Shown here: positions 24,367-32,645 of the stretch, one piece after another
How positions within the stretch are numbered: position 1 is the first letter of the stretch
Layout of the letters: every line of letters begins with the position of its first letter
Source: Natranaerofaba carboxydovora
Lineage (GTDB): Bacteria; Bacillota; Natranaerobiia; Natranaerobiales; Natranaerofabaceae
DNA: 64,000 nucleotides
NCBI RefSeq assembly: GCF_022539405.1
Contig: NZ_CP054394.1
Location: 374,501 to 438,500 of the forward strand
Direction of reading: 5' to 3'
The notes under the pieces: generated by a model
Database searches by the model: none
What the model was told of the DNA's origin: nothing
Seen by the model: only the letters and a program-made list of their open reading frames with translations
Position numbers and translations under genes: made by a program

Positions 24367-25824
24367 ATGAGAAGTATACGAAACAAAGCTGACGGTTTTC
24401 TAAAAGAAAGGGAAAAGGTTTTAAAAGAGTGGGAAACCGGACAGGAAGTAAATTTAAAAGAAGCGGCAAATTATCACAAGAATTTGCCGGATAATAAAAA
24501 AGCAAACTATACTTTGATGAAGTCAAAAGAGGAGGACGAGATTTTATTACAGTGTCTTGGTAGTTATGCATCTTTTCAGCGCCAACTCGCCTTTTATAAA
24601 AAGCTTCAGGAAGAAGGCAATGCAGATATTTTGACTGTTAACGTAGATTCCTTTACTCAAAATAAAGACCACCAAAGAGCAAAACATGATTATGAGAATG
24701 AACTTTCACACGATCGAATTTTGTTGGACGGTTTTCCCCTGGTTGTTCACGGGATAATTGGCTGTAGAAGGTTAATAGAAAACAATGAAGTTCCAATACA
24801 AGTGCGTCATGAGGGCACAGATGTAAGGCTGATGGCCGAGATTTCATTTGCTGCTGGTCTTACAGATTTTCTTGGAGGTGGAATTTGTAATACGGTATTT
24901 GATCCTCAGGCAAAGTCTATAGAAGAGAATATCAATAACTGGAACTACGTGGATAGCTTAGTTGCACTTTACGAAGAAAACAATGTAAGAATAAATAGAG
25001 AAATATTCGTTCCACTTACAGGCACTTTGATTCCGCCTTCTCTTCAATTGGTGCTAATAATTTTAGATGGACTCATATCTGCCCAAAATGGGGCTAGATC
25101 CATAACCCTTTGTTATAATCAGGGCGGAAACATGGTTCAGGACGCGGCAGCTTTATTGGAGATGGAAAATCTGTTTTTTGAATACCTTAAAAAAATAGGG
25201 TTTGATAAGCTGGATAACTTTGAAATTACAACTTCTTTTTATCAGTGGCCAGGTGGATTTCCTGATGATGAAGCCAAAAGCTTTGGGATAATTGTCCTTG
25301 GTGCCATGGTAGCCTCTTTTGCTAATGCCACAAAACTTGTCGTCAAAACCCCTAATGAAGCCGTTAGAATGCCTGATGAAGAATCCTACGTAAAAGGATT
25401 GAAAGCAGCTAGGCATACTCATTCCTTGTCAAAATACCAGGTCGATATTTTACCGAGTGAAAAAATAGAAGAAGAAAGAGAAATTATTAGAAATTCCACT
25501 CGTTCTATTTTAAATGCTGTACTAAGCAATTTTGAAGAAGAAATTGATTTAGACATAACAGGTGCGTTTGAAAAAGGTGTTCTTGATCTGCCTTTTTCGT
25601 CATTTGGAAAAAACCTTGGACTTGTAATGCCAGTTAGAGATGATAAGGGTGCTGTGAGATATTTTGATTCTGGCAAATTGCCTCTTCCTGATAGTATTAA
25701 AAAATATAATAAAGAACAGATAATAAAAAGAGCAAACAAAGAAAATAGAGAGCCCTGTTTTCAAATGGTTATAGATGATATATATGCTGCTGGAAAAGGA
25801 TTGATCTACTGGGATAATGATTGA
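24367..25824 (+). CDS. glutamate mutase epsilon-subunit homologue, divergent active site
   Basis: 485 residues, essentially the length of GlmE/MutE (483 in Clostridium cochlearium), a coenzyme-B12-dependent TIM-barrel mutase subunit. Shared blocks: REPF-like REIFVPLTGTLIPPSLQL, FYQWPGGFPDDEAKSFGI, ATKLVVKTPNEA and the closing FQMVIDDIYAAGKG. Against remembered C. cochlearium numbering the offset is a constant -2: Arg149 is kept (R147), but Arg66 is Leu64, Arg100 is Gln98 and Glu171 is Leu169. Two of three arginines that clamp glutamate are thus gone. No B12-binding (GlmS) or GlmL gene is present. It sits 27 bp after murI. Probably a paralogue with another substrate or role. Confidence 0.75.
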   Translation: MRSIRNKADGFLKEREKVLKEWETGQEVNLKEAANYHKNLPDNKKANYTLMKSKEEDEILLQCLGSYASFQRQLAFYKKLQEEGNADILTVNVDSFTQNKDHQRAKHDYENELSHDRILLDGFPLVVHGIIGCRRLIENNEVPIQVRHEGTDVRLMAEISFAAGLTDFLGGGICNTVFDPQAKSIEENINNWNYVDSLVALYEENNVRINREIFVPLTGTLIPPSLQLVLIILDGLISAQNGARSITLCYNQGGNMVQDAAALLEMENLFFEYLKKIGFDKLDNFEITTSFYQWPGGFPDDEAKSFGIIVLGAMVASFANATKLVVKTPNEAVRMPDEESYVKGLKAARHTHSLSKYQVDILPSEKIEEEREIIRNSTRSILNAVLSNFEEEIDLDITGAFEKGVLDLPFSSFGKNLGLVMPVRDDKGAVRYFDSGKLPLPDSIKKYNKEQIIKRANKENREPCFQMVIDDIYAAGKGLIYWDND

Positions 25825-25916
25825 AATTTTATTTTTTTGCTTGTATTAATCATTTTTTCCTTCCTTTTAAAATAAATAAGAGTATAAGAAGAATATTTAA
25901 AAGGGAGGAAAAAAAG

Positions 25917-26873
25917 ATGAGGCGTAGGGTCAAGCTTTTTGCTTTGATTGTTATGATAGTCATGATGGCTGTGTTTAGCTCAGGGTGCTTTTTCTTAGAC
26001 TTTTTATTTGGCACAGAGGAAGAACCGGATGAACCATCTGTAACTGAAGAAAAAAAGGAAAAAGAAATTGAAGAATTTGAAGATGATGAAGATGAAAGAG
26101 AGACCACTTTTTATCTATTGGATGATGAAACTGACAAGATAGTTAAGACTACGAGCAAAATCCCCTGGGCCGAAGGAATTGCACAAGAGACTTTGTCAAA
26201 GATGGTAAGAGATGAGGAAAATCTGCAGTACTGGGCAGAATATGAGTTGGAACCGGTCATACCTTCTGGTACCGAAATAAAGGGAATGACTATTGATGAT
26301 GATGGAACAGCTAGAGTTAATTTTTCAGAGGAATTTTTGGAGTATGAAGGAGAGTTTGGTCAGCTTTTAAATGCTGTAGTGTACACATTAACAGAATTTG
26401 ATACAATTAATGGAGTTGAGTTTATGATTGAGGGACAGATGCTTGAAGACTTGCCCGAAGGAGCGGAAATATCCGGAAGAGTTGATCGTGTGGGAATCAA
26501 TACTGAAGTTGCAGTAGTTGCTGATGGTGAAAATCCTGTTACATTATACTTTGTAGCTGAGAAAGGTGATAACACGTTCTATGTACCCGTTACAAGAATG
26601 GTTTCTGATGAGGCAGAACTAGAAGGAGAAGCCCTTGCAGAACTGATTAATGGTCCGGATCCTGATAGTACTCTAAACTCGTATGTTTCCTCTGAAATAA
26701 CGCTGAATGATATTGATTTAGATGATGGCATATTATATCTTGATGTATCAGATATTTCTACTGAAGAAGGACGAGAAGAGGAAGCAGTTAATCAGATTAC
26801 TTATACCCTTGAAGAATTCGAGACCATAGAGAAAGTGGAGCTGACCGTTGATGGTCAAGAATCTGTTTACTAG
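25917..26873 (+). CDS. gerM: GerM-like sporulation/germination lipoprotein with two GerMN domains
   Basis: 318 residues. The real start is the ATG after GGGAGG, not the longer frame. Lipoprotein signal with lipobox FSSGC, acidic linker (about 30-65), then two GerMN repeats (about 70-185 and 200-318): TTFYLLDDETDKIVKTTSKI with GTEIKGMTIDDDGTARVNFS, and NPVTLYFVAEKGDNTFYVPV with LNDIDLDDGILYLDVS. GerM acts at the engulfing membranes during sporulation in Bacillus. Its position between murI and rph is the Bacillus arrangement. Confidence 0.9.
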   Translation: MRRRVKLFALIVMIVMMAVFSSGCFFLDFLFGTEEEPDEPSVTEEKKEKEIEEFEDDEDERETTFYLLDDETDKIVKTTSKIPWAEGIAQETLSKMVRDEENLQYWAEYELEPVIPSGTEIKGMTIDDDGTARVNFSEEFLEYEGEFGQLLNAVVYTLTEFDTINGVEFMIEGQMLEDLPEGAEISGRVDRVGINTEVAVVADGENPVTLYFVAEKGDNTFYVPVTRMVSDEAELEGEALAELINGPDPDSTLNSYVSSEITLNDIDLDDGILYLDVSDISTEEGREEEAVNQITYTLEEFETIEKVELTVDGQESVY

Positions 26874-26923
26874 ATTGTTGAGTAATTTAAAGTATTATAT
26901 ATGATTAACCTTAATGTCTAGTC

Positions 26924-26949
26924 ATAGCCCGAATTTCGGGCTATTTTAT
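26924..26949 (+). terminator. terminator after gerM
   Basis: ATAGCCCGAA pairs with TTTCGGGCTAT, then TTTATT. Confidence 0.75.
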
Positions 26950-27015
26950 TACTTTCTTTTTTCCTTTATAATAGAATTGATCATAAATTAAGTGTTAGGT
27001 GGGGATCTTTTAGTC

Positions 27016-27489
27016 ATGAATATGATAGAAAAACAAAGAATAATTGCAACTTATGACAAGCCAGATAGTGAAAAAGAACTTTCGATTATAGCAAAAGAGA
27101 TAGTCAGCAATTTTGTATGTGAAAATGATAAACTAATAGGTTTTACAGGAGATCCCAAGATAGGGAAATCAATTATGGTTGAAGCTATGTTTCCTGAAGT
27201 CTCCCTGGTGAATGATGATGAAAATATTAATATTCGTCCTTTTCCACTTATTGAAGATTATAAGCGTGATAATTTCAGACAGGAGACTTATCATATGGAT
27301 GTTATGTTTGAGGCAGCCTTTAACTCAAAACATAAGCTAGGGCAAGCTGCAAAATCTGCGTTAAAAGCAAATAAGAGGATAATTATTGAGCATTTTGATA
27401 AAATATATCATGTAATAAAAATAAACGCTCACCTAAATATATCTATGGGTGAGAAAATTAAAGTGATTAGGTCTAAAATAGAAAGTTAA
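27016..27489 (+). CDS. P-loop protein of the 'alanine-tRNA synthetase second additional domain' family
   Basis: 157 residues; the ATG about 12 bases after AGGTGGGG is preferred over GTG at 26992. Walker A: GFTGDPKIGKSIMVEAMFPE; then LVNDDENINIRPFPLIE, TYHMDVMFEAAF and RIIIEHFDKIY, which may hold Walker B. This pattern matches a family that I know under the awkward name given in the call; members are stand-alone P-loop proteins in anaerobic Firmicutes, with no tested function. Neighbouring alaS or alaX genes are not seen. It is inserted into the gerM-rph cluster, with gerM's terminator in front. Confidence 0.65.
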   Translation: MNMIEKQRIIATYDKPDSEKELSIIAKEIVSNFVCENDKLIGFTGDPKIGKSIMVEAMFPEVSLVNDDENINIRPFPLIEDYKRDNFRQETYHMDVMFEAAFNSKHKLGQAAKSALKANKRIIIEHFDKIYHVIKINAHLNISMGEKIKVIRSKIES

Positions 27490-27579
27490 AATAAAGTACA
27501 TGATGATATAAATTTTTGATTATGATAAAATTTCAGGACAGGTATACTTAAAAAATTGAATACTTAGAGGAGGAATAAA

Positions 27580-28305
27580 ATGAATGTTAGAAAAGATAGA
27601 AAACCAGACGAAATCAGGCAAATTAAAATAGAAAAAGATATAATAAAGCATGCAGAAGGATCTGTTTTAATGTCTTTTGGAGATACCAAGGTAATATGTG
27701 TTGCGACCGTGGAGAACAAAGTGCCGCCTTTTATGAGAGGTGAAGGAAAAGGTTGGGTTACTGCAGAGTATTCTATGCTTCCTAGAGCTACAGAGTCAAG
27801 GAATATCAGAGAAGCAGCAAGAGGTAAACTAAGTGGTAGAACTAATGAAATTCAAAGGATGATTGGCAGATCTTTAAGATCGGTTGTAGATCTTGAAGGT
27901 CTTGGAGAGAGAACAATTTGGATTGATTGTGATGTGATTCAAGCAGATGGTGGTACAAGAACAACTGCTATTAGTGGAGGGTATATAGCATTAGTGCAAG
28001 CCTTGAAAGGTTTAGTAAAAGAAGAAAAGCTAAAAGAAATTCCCGTCAAAAATTATTTAGGTGCAGTAAGTGTCGGTATTTTGGATGGTGAAGTGCTTCT
28101 TGATCTTGATTTTAGTGAAGATTACAATGCAGAAGCTGATATGAATTTTGCCATGACAGATGAAAAAGGTTTCGTTGAGATCCAAGGCACAGGAGAAAGT
28201 TTTCCTTTTTCCAAAGACAAAGCTAACAAGATGATAGGTTATGCCGAAATAGGCATTGAAAAGATAATCGAAAAGCAAAAGGAATTTATAGAAAAAGAGC
28301 TTTAG
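27580..28305 (+). CDS. rph: ribonuclease PH
   Basis: 241 residues. Phosphorolytic 3'-5' exonuclease trimming tRNA 3' ends. Family marks: [39 protein letters not shown], the R-rich [30 protein letters not shown], and [20 protein letters not shown] after GAGGAGG. Followed by rdgB 35 bp later, as in Bacillus. Confidence 0.96.
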   Translation: MNVRKDRKPDEIRQIKIEKDIIKHAEGSVLMSFGDTKVICVATVENKVPPFMRGEGKGWVTAEYSMLPRATESRNIREAARGKLSGRTNEIQRMIGRSLRSVVDLEGLGERTIWIDCDVIQADGGTRTTAISGGYIALVQALKGLVKEEKLKEIPVKNYLGAVSVGILDGEVLLDLDFSEDYNAEADMNFAMTDEKGFVEIQGTGESFPFSKDKANKMIGYAEIGIEKIIEKQKEFIEKEL

Positions 28306-28340
28306 TAGCTTTTGACGAGCTTTTATGAGAGGTGTAGATT

Positions 28341-28970
28341 ATGAAAGAAGAAACTAATAAGCTAGTACTAGCCTCAAACAATGAAGGTAAAATAAAAGAA
28401 TTGAGGGAGATTCTAGAAAGTCTATCTTTAAAAGATATGGAGATTTATAGTCTAAAAGATTTTGATGAGATAGGAGAAATAGAAGAATATGGAGATACTT
28501 TTGAAGAAAATGCAAGGATTAAAGCAGAAACAGTAAGCCAAAAAACGGGTTTATTAGCTTTGGCGGATGATTCAGGGCTAGAGGTTGACGTGTTGGACGG
28601 TAGGCCTGGTGTTTATTCTGCAAGGTATGCTGGCAAGGATGCATCGGATGAAGAAAATATCAAAAAGCTTTTGGGTGAACTTAAAGAAGTCTCTTTTGAG
28701 GATAGGAAAGCTTGCTTTAGATGTGTAATTGCCCTTTCACATCCGAAAATAGATACCAGATTTGTGGAAGGGAGATGCGATGGATATATTACTGAACAAA
28801 AGCAGGGACAACAAGGTTTTGGGTATGATCCTGTTTTTTTCTGCCCGGCAAAGGACAAGTCATTTGGTGAATTAGAGCCTGAAGAAAAAGCTGTCGTGAG
28901 CCATAGAGGACTGGCTTTAAAGAATCTTGCTCCAGTTTTGAAAGAAACAATTTCAAACTTAAGAAAATAG
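28341..28970 (+). CDS. rdgB: XTP/dITP diphosphatase (non-canonical purine NTP pyrophosphatase)
   Basis: 209 residues of the Ham1 family, removing dITP and XTP from the nucleotide pool. Motifs: LVLASNNEGKIKELREIL (substrate site), TFEENARIKAE, LALADDSGLEVDVLDGRPGV (metal site) and QQGFGYDPVF with SHRGLAL near the end. Between rph and a phosphodiesterase gene, 15 bp from the next start. Confidence 0.95.
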   Translation: MKEETNKLVLASNNEGKIKELREILESLSLKDMEIYSLKDFDEIGEIEEYGDTFEENARIKAETVSQKTGLLALADDSGLEVDVLDGRPGVYSARYAGKDASDEENIKKLLGELKEVSFEDRKACFRCVIALSHPKIDTRFVEGRCDGYITEQKQGQQGFGYDPVFFCPAKDKSFGELEPEEKAVVSHRGLALKNLAPVLKETISNLRK

Positions 28971-28985
28971 AAAGGAAAGATTAAG

Positions 28986-29465
28986 TTGAGGATAGCTGTT
29001 TTAAGTGATACTCACAGGGAAGTGAAAAAGGCAGAAGATGCACTTATAATGCTAGGAGAGTTTGATTGCCTTTTCCATGCAGGTGATTTCTATGAGGATT
29101 TTTTAAAGCTAAAATATAAGTTTCCTGTAAGCATAGCAGAAGCTGTAAGAGGTAACTGTGATTCTCATAGTTATCCAGAAAGGTTAATGATTGATTTGTT
29201 TAGCTATAGGATATTATTAGTACATGGACATCAATACAACGTGAAGAGTAGTTTAAATTCTCTGAGATTTGCAGCAAAAGAACTGAATGTTGATATTGTT
29301 ATTTTTGGACATACCCATGTTGCATGCAAAGTAGAAGATCAAGATGAAAATATTCTATACTTTAACCCGGGAAGTGTCTTAGAAACAGGAGGAAAATCTT
29401 CAGTTGGTGTTATTGAAATTGACGAAAATGAAAAGAATATATATACAAAGATTATAAATTTATAA
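28986..29465 (+). CDS. YfcE/MJ0936-type metallophosphoesterase
   Basis: 159 residues. Calcineurin-like di-metal motifs are all visible: VLSDTHRE (D-x-H), FHAGDF (G-D), RGNCDSH (G-N-C-D in place of G-N-H-D), LVHGH and GHTH. TTG start after GAAAGGAAAG. Broad phosphodiesterase activity is known for the family; the cell substrate is not. Last gene of the conserved cluster (ysnB position in Bacillus); the tRNA promoter follows. Confidence 0.9.
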   Translation: MRIAVLSDTHREVKKAEDALIMLGEFDCLFHAGDFYEDFLKLKYKFPVSIAEAVRGNCDSHSYPERLMIDLFSYRILLVHGHQYNVKSSLNSLRFAAKELNVDIVIFGHTHVACKVEDQDENILYFNPGSVLETGGKSSVGVIEIDENEKNIYTKIINL

Positions 29466-29485
29466 AAAAAATTATAGAAAAACCT

Positions 29486-29514
29486 TTGACAAAATCAAAA
29501 ATCTGCGTTATACT
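29486..29514 (+). promoter_or_regulatory. strong promoter of the tRNA cluster
   Basis: TTGACA, 17-bp spacer, TATACT, 30 bp before the first tRNA. Confidence 0.8.
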
Positions 29515-29544
29515 GTATTTTGCCTTTGAGAGATAGATTGCTGG

Positions 29545-29621
29545 CGGGGCGTAGCGCAGTTTGGTAGCGCACTTGGTTTGGGACCAAGGAGTCGCAGGTT
29601 CAAATCCTGCCGCCCCGACCA
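29545..29621 (+). tRNA. tRNA-Pro (TGG)
   Basis: CGGGGCG/CGCCCCG acceptor, anticodon stem CTTGG/CCAAG with loop TTTGGGA, T-loop GGTTCAAATCC, CCA encoded. First of seven tRNA genes. Confidence 0.97.
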
Positions 29622-29629
29622 TTTAATTT

Positions 29630-29703
29630 GCGGGTGTAGCTCAGTGGTAGAGCCCTGGCCTTCCAAGCCAGTCGCGTGGGTTCGATTCCCATCACCCGCT
29701 CCA
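29630..29703 (+). tRNA. tRNA-Gly (TCC)
   Basis: GCGGGTG/CACCCGC acceptor, anticodon stem CTGGC/GCCAG with loop CTTCCAA, CCA encoded. Confidence 0.97.
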
Positions 29704-29727
29704 TTTAAAAAATCGAGGCTTTTATGT

Positions 29728-29803
29728 GCGCCTGTAGCTCAGCGGATAGAGCAACGGACTTCTAATCCGTAGGCCGGAGGTTCGAGTCCTCCCAGGCGCG
29801 CCA
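29728..29803 (+). tRNA. tRNA-Arg (TCT)
   Basis: GCGCCTG/CAGGCGC acceptor, anticodon stem ACGGA/TCCGT with loop CTTCTAA, CCA encoded. Confidence 0.97.
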
Positions 29804-29822
29804 TTTTAATAAAGTAAAATGT

Positions 29823-29901
29823 GGTGAGTGTAGCTCAGCCCGGTTAGAGCACCAGATTGTGGCTCTGGGGGCCGTGGGTTCAAGTCCCATCACTCACCCC
29901 A
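29823..29901 (+). tRNA. tRNA-His (GTG)
   Basis: GTGAGTG/CACTCAC acceptor with the histidine-specific extra G before it and C73; anticodon stem CCAGA/TCTGG with loop TTGTGGC; CCA encoded. Confidence 0.96.
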
Positions 29902-29953
29902 AATTTTAATGAATATTTTGCTCTTAGATAGTTAATGTTAATAATGAAAACGC

Positions 29954-30028
29954 TGGGGCGTAGCCAAGCGGTAAGGCACGGGGTTTTGGTCTCCGCATGC
30001 GCAGGTTCGAATCCTGCCGCCCCAGCCA
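29954..30028 (+). tRNA. tRNA-Gln (TTG)
   Basis: TGGGGCG/CGCCCCA acceptor, anticodon loop TTTTGGT, CCA encoded. Confidence 0.96.
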
Positions 30029-30049
30029 TTTATGTGTTTAAAAAAGTAC

Positions 30050-30125
30050 GAGCCATTAGCTCAGTTGGTAGAGCACCTGACTTTTAATCAGGGTGTCGAA
30101 GGTTCGAATCCTTCATGGCTCACCA
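30050..30125 (+). tRNA. tRNA-Lys (TTT)
   Basis: GAGCCAT/ATGGCTC acceptor, anticodon stem CCTGA/TCAGG with loop CTTTTAA, CCA encoded. Confidence 0.97.
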
Positions 30126-30168
30126 CTATTGACCAAAATCATTTTTTGTGTTATAAATGTTAGTGTAT

Positions 30169-30253
30169 GCGAGGGTGGTGGAATTGGCAGACACGCTAGA
30201 CTTAGGATCTAGTGCCTTACGGTGTGCGGGTTCGAATCCCGCCCCTCGCACCA
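30169..30253 (+). tRNA. tRNA-Leu (TAG)
   Basis: Class II tRNA with variable arm (TGCCTTACGGTGT), GCGAGGG/CCCTCGC acceptor, anticodon loop CTTAGGA, CCA encoded. Last tRNA of the cluster. Confidence 0.96.
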
Positions 30254-30270
30254 TTTTAAGAATTAGATTG

Positions 30271-30305
30271 CCGCGAGCTAGACGAGAGTAGCGCGGTTTT
30301 TATTA
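30271..30305 (+). terminator. terminator of the tRNA cluster
   Basis: CCGCG and CGCGG arms, loop of about 16 nt, then TTTTTATTATTT. Confidence 0.7.
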
Positions 30306-30361
30306 TTTAAGTTAAGATTTAAAACATATTTGAAGTGTGCTATAATTAAAGTGAAATCAAA

Positions 30362-30390
30362 GCCGCCAGGTTTATAGCGGCGTTTTTTTA
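30362..30390 (+). terminator. second hairpin terminator before tig
   Basis: GCCGC and GCGGC arms, 10-nt loop, then GTTTTTTT. With the preceding hairpin it isolates tig from tRNA transcription. Confidence 0.8.
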
Positions 30391-30432
30391 TATTATGTTA
30401 CCACATTATTGTGTTATCATATTAGAAGGGTT

Positions 30433-30460
30433 TTGCCGGTTAATAATATTGTGATATAAT
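30433..30460 (+). promoter_or_regulatory. candidate promoter of tig
   Basis: TTGCCG, 16-bp spacer, TATAAT. No CIRCE or CtsR box was seen nearby. Confidence 0.55.
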
Positions 30461-30528
30461 CGTCGAGGTAAGGTATTATAATAGTGTTTTGTTATAAAAA
30501 AGAATACATAGTGTAAGGAGGAGGCATA

Positions 30529-31932
30529 ATGAAAAGTAACTGTGAAAAGATAGAAGAGAACAAAGTGAAACTAACTATTGAAGTGGATGAAGAACAGGTG
30601 GAAGATGCTTTAGAAAAAGCGTATAATAAGGTTAAGAAGCAGGTAAATATACCCGGGTTTAGAAAAGGTAAAGTACCACGCAAAATCTTGGAACAAAAAT
30701 TTGGTCCTGAAGTTTTGTATGAAGAAGCTTTGGAGTACATAGTACCAAATGCGTATAGAGAAGCTGTACAGGAGAATGAGATAGAACCGGTAGCCCAACC
30801 AGAGATAGATGTGATAGAAATCGAAAAAGGAAGTCCATGTAAGTTTACTGCTACTGTACTTGTCAAGCCAAAGGTGGAGCTTGGAGAATATAAGGGTGTA
30901 GAAGCAGAAAAAGAAAAAGTAGAAATTTCAGAAGAAGACGTAGAAGCTAAATTAAAAGAAACGCAGGAAAAACATGCAGAGTATGAAAAAGTAGATGATG
31001 GGGAAGCCGAAATGGGCGACAGGCTGGTTATAGACTTCAAAGGTTATTTGAATGGCGAAGCTTTTGATGGAGGAGAAGCAGAAAATTATAATATCGAGCT
31101 TGGAGCAGGTCAGTTAGTACCAGGATTTGAAGAAGAATTAGTAGGTTTAAAAACAGGTGATGAAAAGGAAATAAATATAAAAATGCCTGAAGACTATGGT
31201 AATGAGGAACTTGCCGGACAGGAAGTTGTCTTCGAGGTTAAAGTAAATGAAATTAAAAAGAAAAAGCTTTTGCCATTAGACGATGATTTTGCTAAGGATG
31301 TTAGTGAATTTGATACTCTAGAGGAATTAAAAGAAGATATTAGAAACAAATTAGTAGAGTCTGCCGAGCAGCAGGCACATAACTCTGTAGAGGAACAAGT
31401 GATTGCTAAAGTAACAGAAAATGCAGAAGTAAATATACCAGAGCCCATGATTGATCAAGAAGCAGATAGAATGGTAGGAGAATTTGAACAGAATTTACGA
31501 GCACAAGGATTAGACCTTGAGAAATATTATAAATTATCAGGCACCGACAAAGAATCCTTCAAAGAACAATTCAAAGGTAGCGCAGAAGGAAGAGTAAAAA
31601 CTCAGCAGGTCCTTGAAGCAATAGTAGAAGAAGAAGGAATTGAGGCCAGTGATGACGAAGTGACAGAAGAGATAAATAGAATTGCCGAGATGCATAATCA
31701 AGAGCCAGAGCAGATAAGGACTGTTTTAGAGGCTCAAGGTCAACTAGATATGCTAAAGAAAGAGAAGGCCCTTAGAAAAGCAATTGAATTTTTAGTCGAG
31801 AAGGCTGAAGTAAAAGAAGTAGACCCTGAAGAGAAGAAAAAGGAAGCTGAAGAAGCTGAAGCTAATGAAGAGTCAGAGGCTGCTGATAAGAAAACTGAAT
31901 CTGCTGAAAATGTTGACTCCAAAGATTCTTAA
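30529..31932 (+). CDS. tig: trigger factor
   Basis: 467 residues. Ribosome-bound chaperone. N-terminal ribosome-binding tail with the signature VNIPGFRKGKVPRKILEQKFG (about 38-57), FKBP-type prolyl isomerase domain about 160-245 (GDRLVIDFKGYLNGEAFDGG), then the helical cradle. It ends with an extra 35 residues very rich in Glu, Ala and Ser, which is longer than usual and fits the acidic proteome. ATG after AGGAGGAG. Followed by clpP and clpX, the common order. Confidence 0.97.
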   Translation: MKSNCEKIEENKVKLTIEVDEEQVEDALEKAYNKVKKQVNIPGFRKGKVPRKILEQKFGPEVLYEEALEYIVPNAYREAVQENEIEPVAQPEIDVIEIEKGSPCKFTATVLVKPKVELGEYKGVEAEKEKVEISEEDVEAKLKETQEKHAEYEKVDDGEAEMGDRLVIDFKGYLNGEAFDGGEAENYNIELGAGQLVPGFEEELVGLKTGDEKEINIKMPEDYGNEELAGQEVVFEVKVNEIKKKKLLPLDDDFAKDVSEFDTLEELKEDIRNKLVESAEQQAHNSVEEQVIAKVTENAEVNIPEPMIDQEADRMVGEFEQNLRAQGLDLEKYYKLSGTDKESFKEQFKGSAEGRVKTQQVLEAIVEEEGIEASDDEVTEEINRIAEMHNQEPEQIRTVLEAQGQLDMLKKEKALRKAIEFLVEKAEVKEVDPEEKKKEAEEAEANEESEAADKKTESAENVDSKDS

Positions 31933-32031
31933 ATTTAAAGGTAAGAAGTTTAAAAGGAGAAAGAATATTAGCAAAGAAGAATATTAAAGATTAAATATGA
32001 AAAAGGATATAATATAAAGGAGGGGTTTTTA

Positions 32032-32619
32032 ATGAATCTTGTACCTATGGTTGTTGAACAGACTAGTAGGGGAGAAAGAGCTTATGATATATATTCAAGG
32101 CTCTTAAAAGATAGAATAATTTTTGTAGGAACTAGCATAAATGATCAGATTGCAAATTCAGTGATTGCACAGTTATTATTTTTAGAATCAGACAATCCAG
32201 ATAAGGACATACATCTTTATATAAACTCTCCTGGAGGACACGTACACGCAGGGCTTGCTATATACGATACGATGCAGTATATTAAACCTAACATCTCAAC
32301 AATTTGTGTTGGTCTTGCTGCAAGTATGGGGGCAGTTCTTCTTACAGCAGGCACTCCAGAAAAAAGATTTTGCCTGCCTAATTCAAGGATTATGATTCAT
32401 CAGCCTATGGGTGGTGCCCAGGGTCAAGCTACAGACGTGGAAATCCATGCAAAAGAAATTGTAAAAACTAAAGAAAGACTGAACAATATACTATCTCATC
32501 ATACAGGGCAAAATCTAGAAAAGATACAGCAGGATACAGATAGAGACTTTTTCATGTCCGGGGAGGAAGCCAAGGACTATGGCATTATTGACAAGATTTT
32601 GGATCGTCCTCCCAAATAA
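32032..32619 (+). CDS. clpP: ATP-dependent Clp protease, proteolytic subunit
   Basis: 195 residues. Catalytic triad S98 (GLAASMGA), H123 ([10 protein letters not shown]) and D172 (TDRDFF) all in standard places. N-terminal [20 protein letters not shown] is typical. Forms the 14-subunit barrel that works with ClpX next door. ATG after AAGGAGGGG. Confidence 0.97.
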   Translation: MNLVPMVVEQTSRGERAYDIYSRLLKDRIIFVGTSINDQIANSVIAQLLFLESDNPDKDIHLYINSPGGHVHAGLAIYDTMQYIKPNISTICVGLAASMGAVLLTAGTPEKRFCLPNSRIMIHQPMGGAQGQATDVEIHAKEIVKTKERLNNILSHHTGQNLEKIQQDTDRDFFMSGEEAKDYGIIDKILDRPPK

Positions 32620-32645
32620 GTAGTATTTTTAGAGAGGTGAATTGA

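Noticed and set aside
24367-25824. Plain annotation as glutamate mutase
   Set aside because: Key substrate-binding residues are replaced and no partner subunit is present, so the enzymatic name is withheld.
30492-31040. A 182-codon serine-rich frame antisense to tig
   Set aside because: It is the complement of a strongly coding, Glu/Lys-rich gene; such serine-rich shadows also occur antisense to clpX and other acidic genes here.
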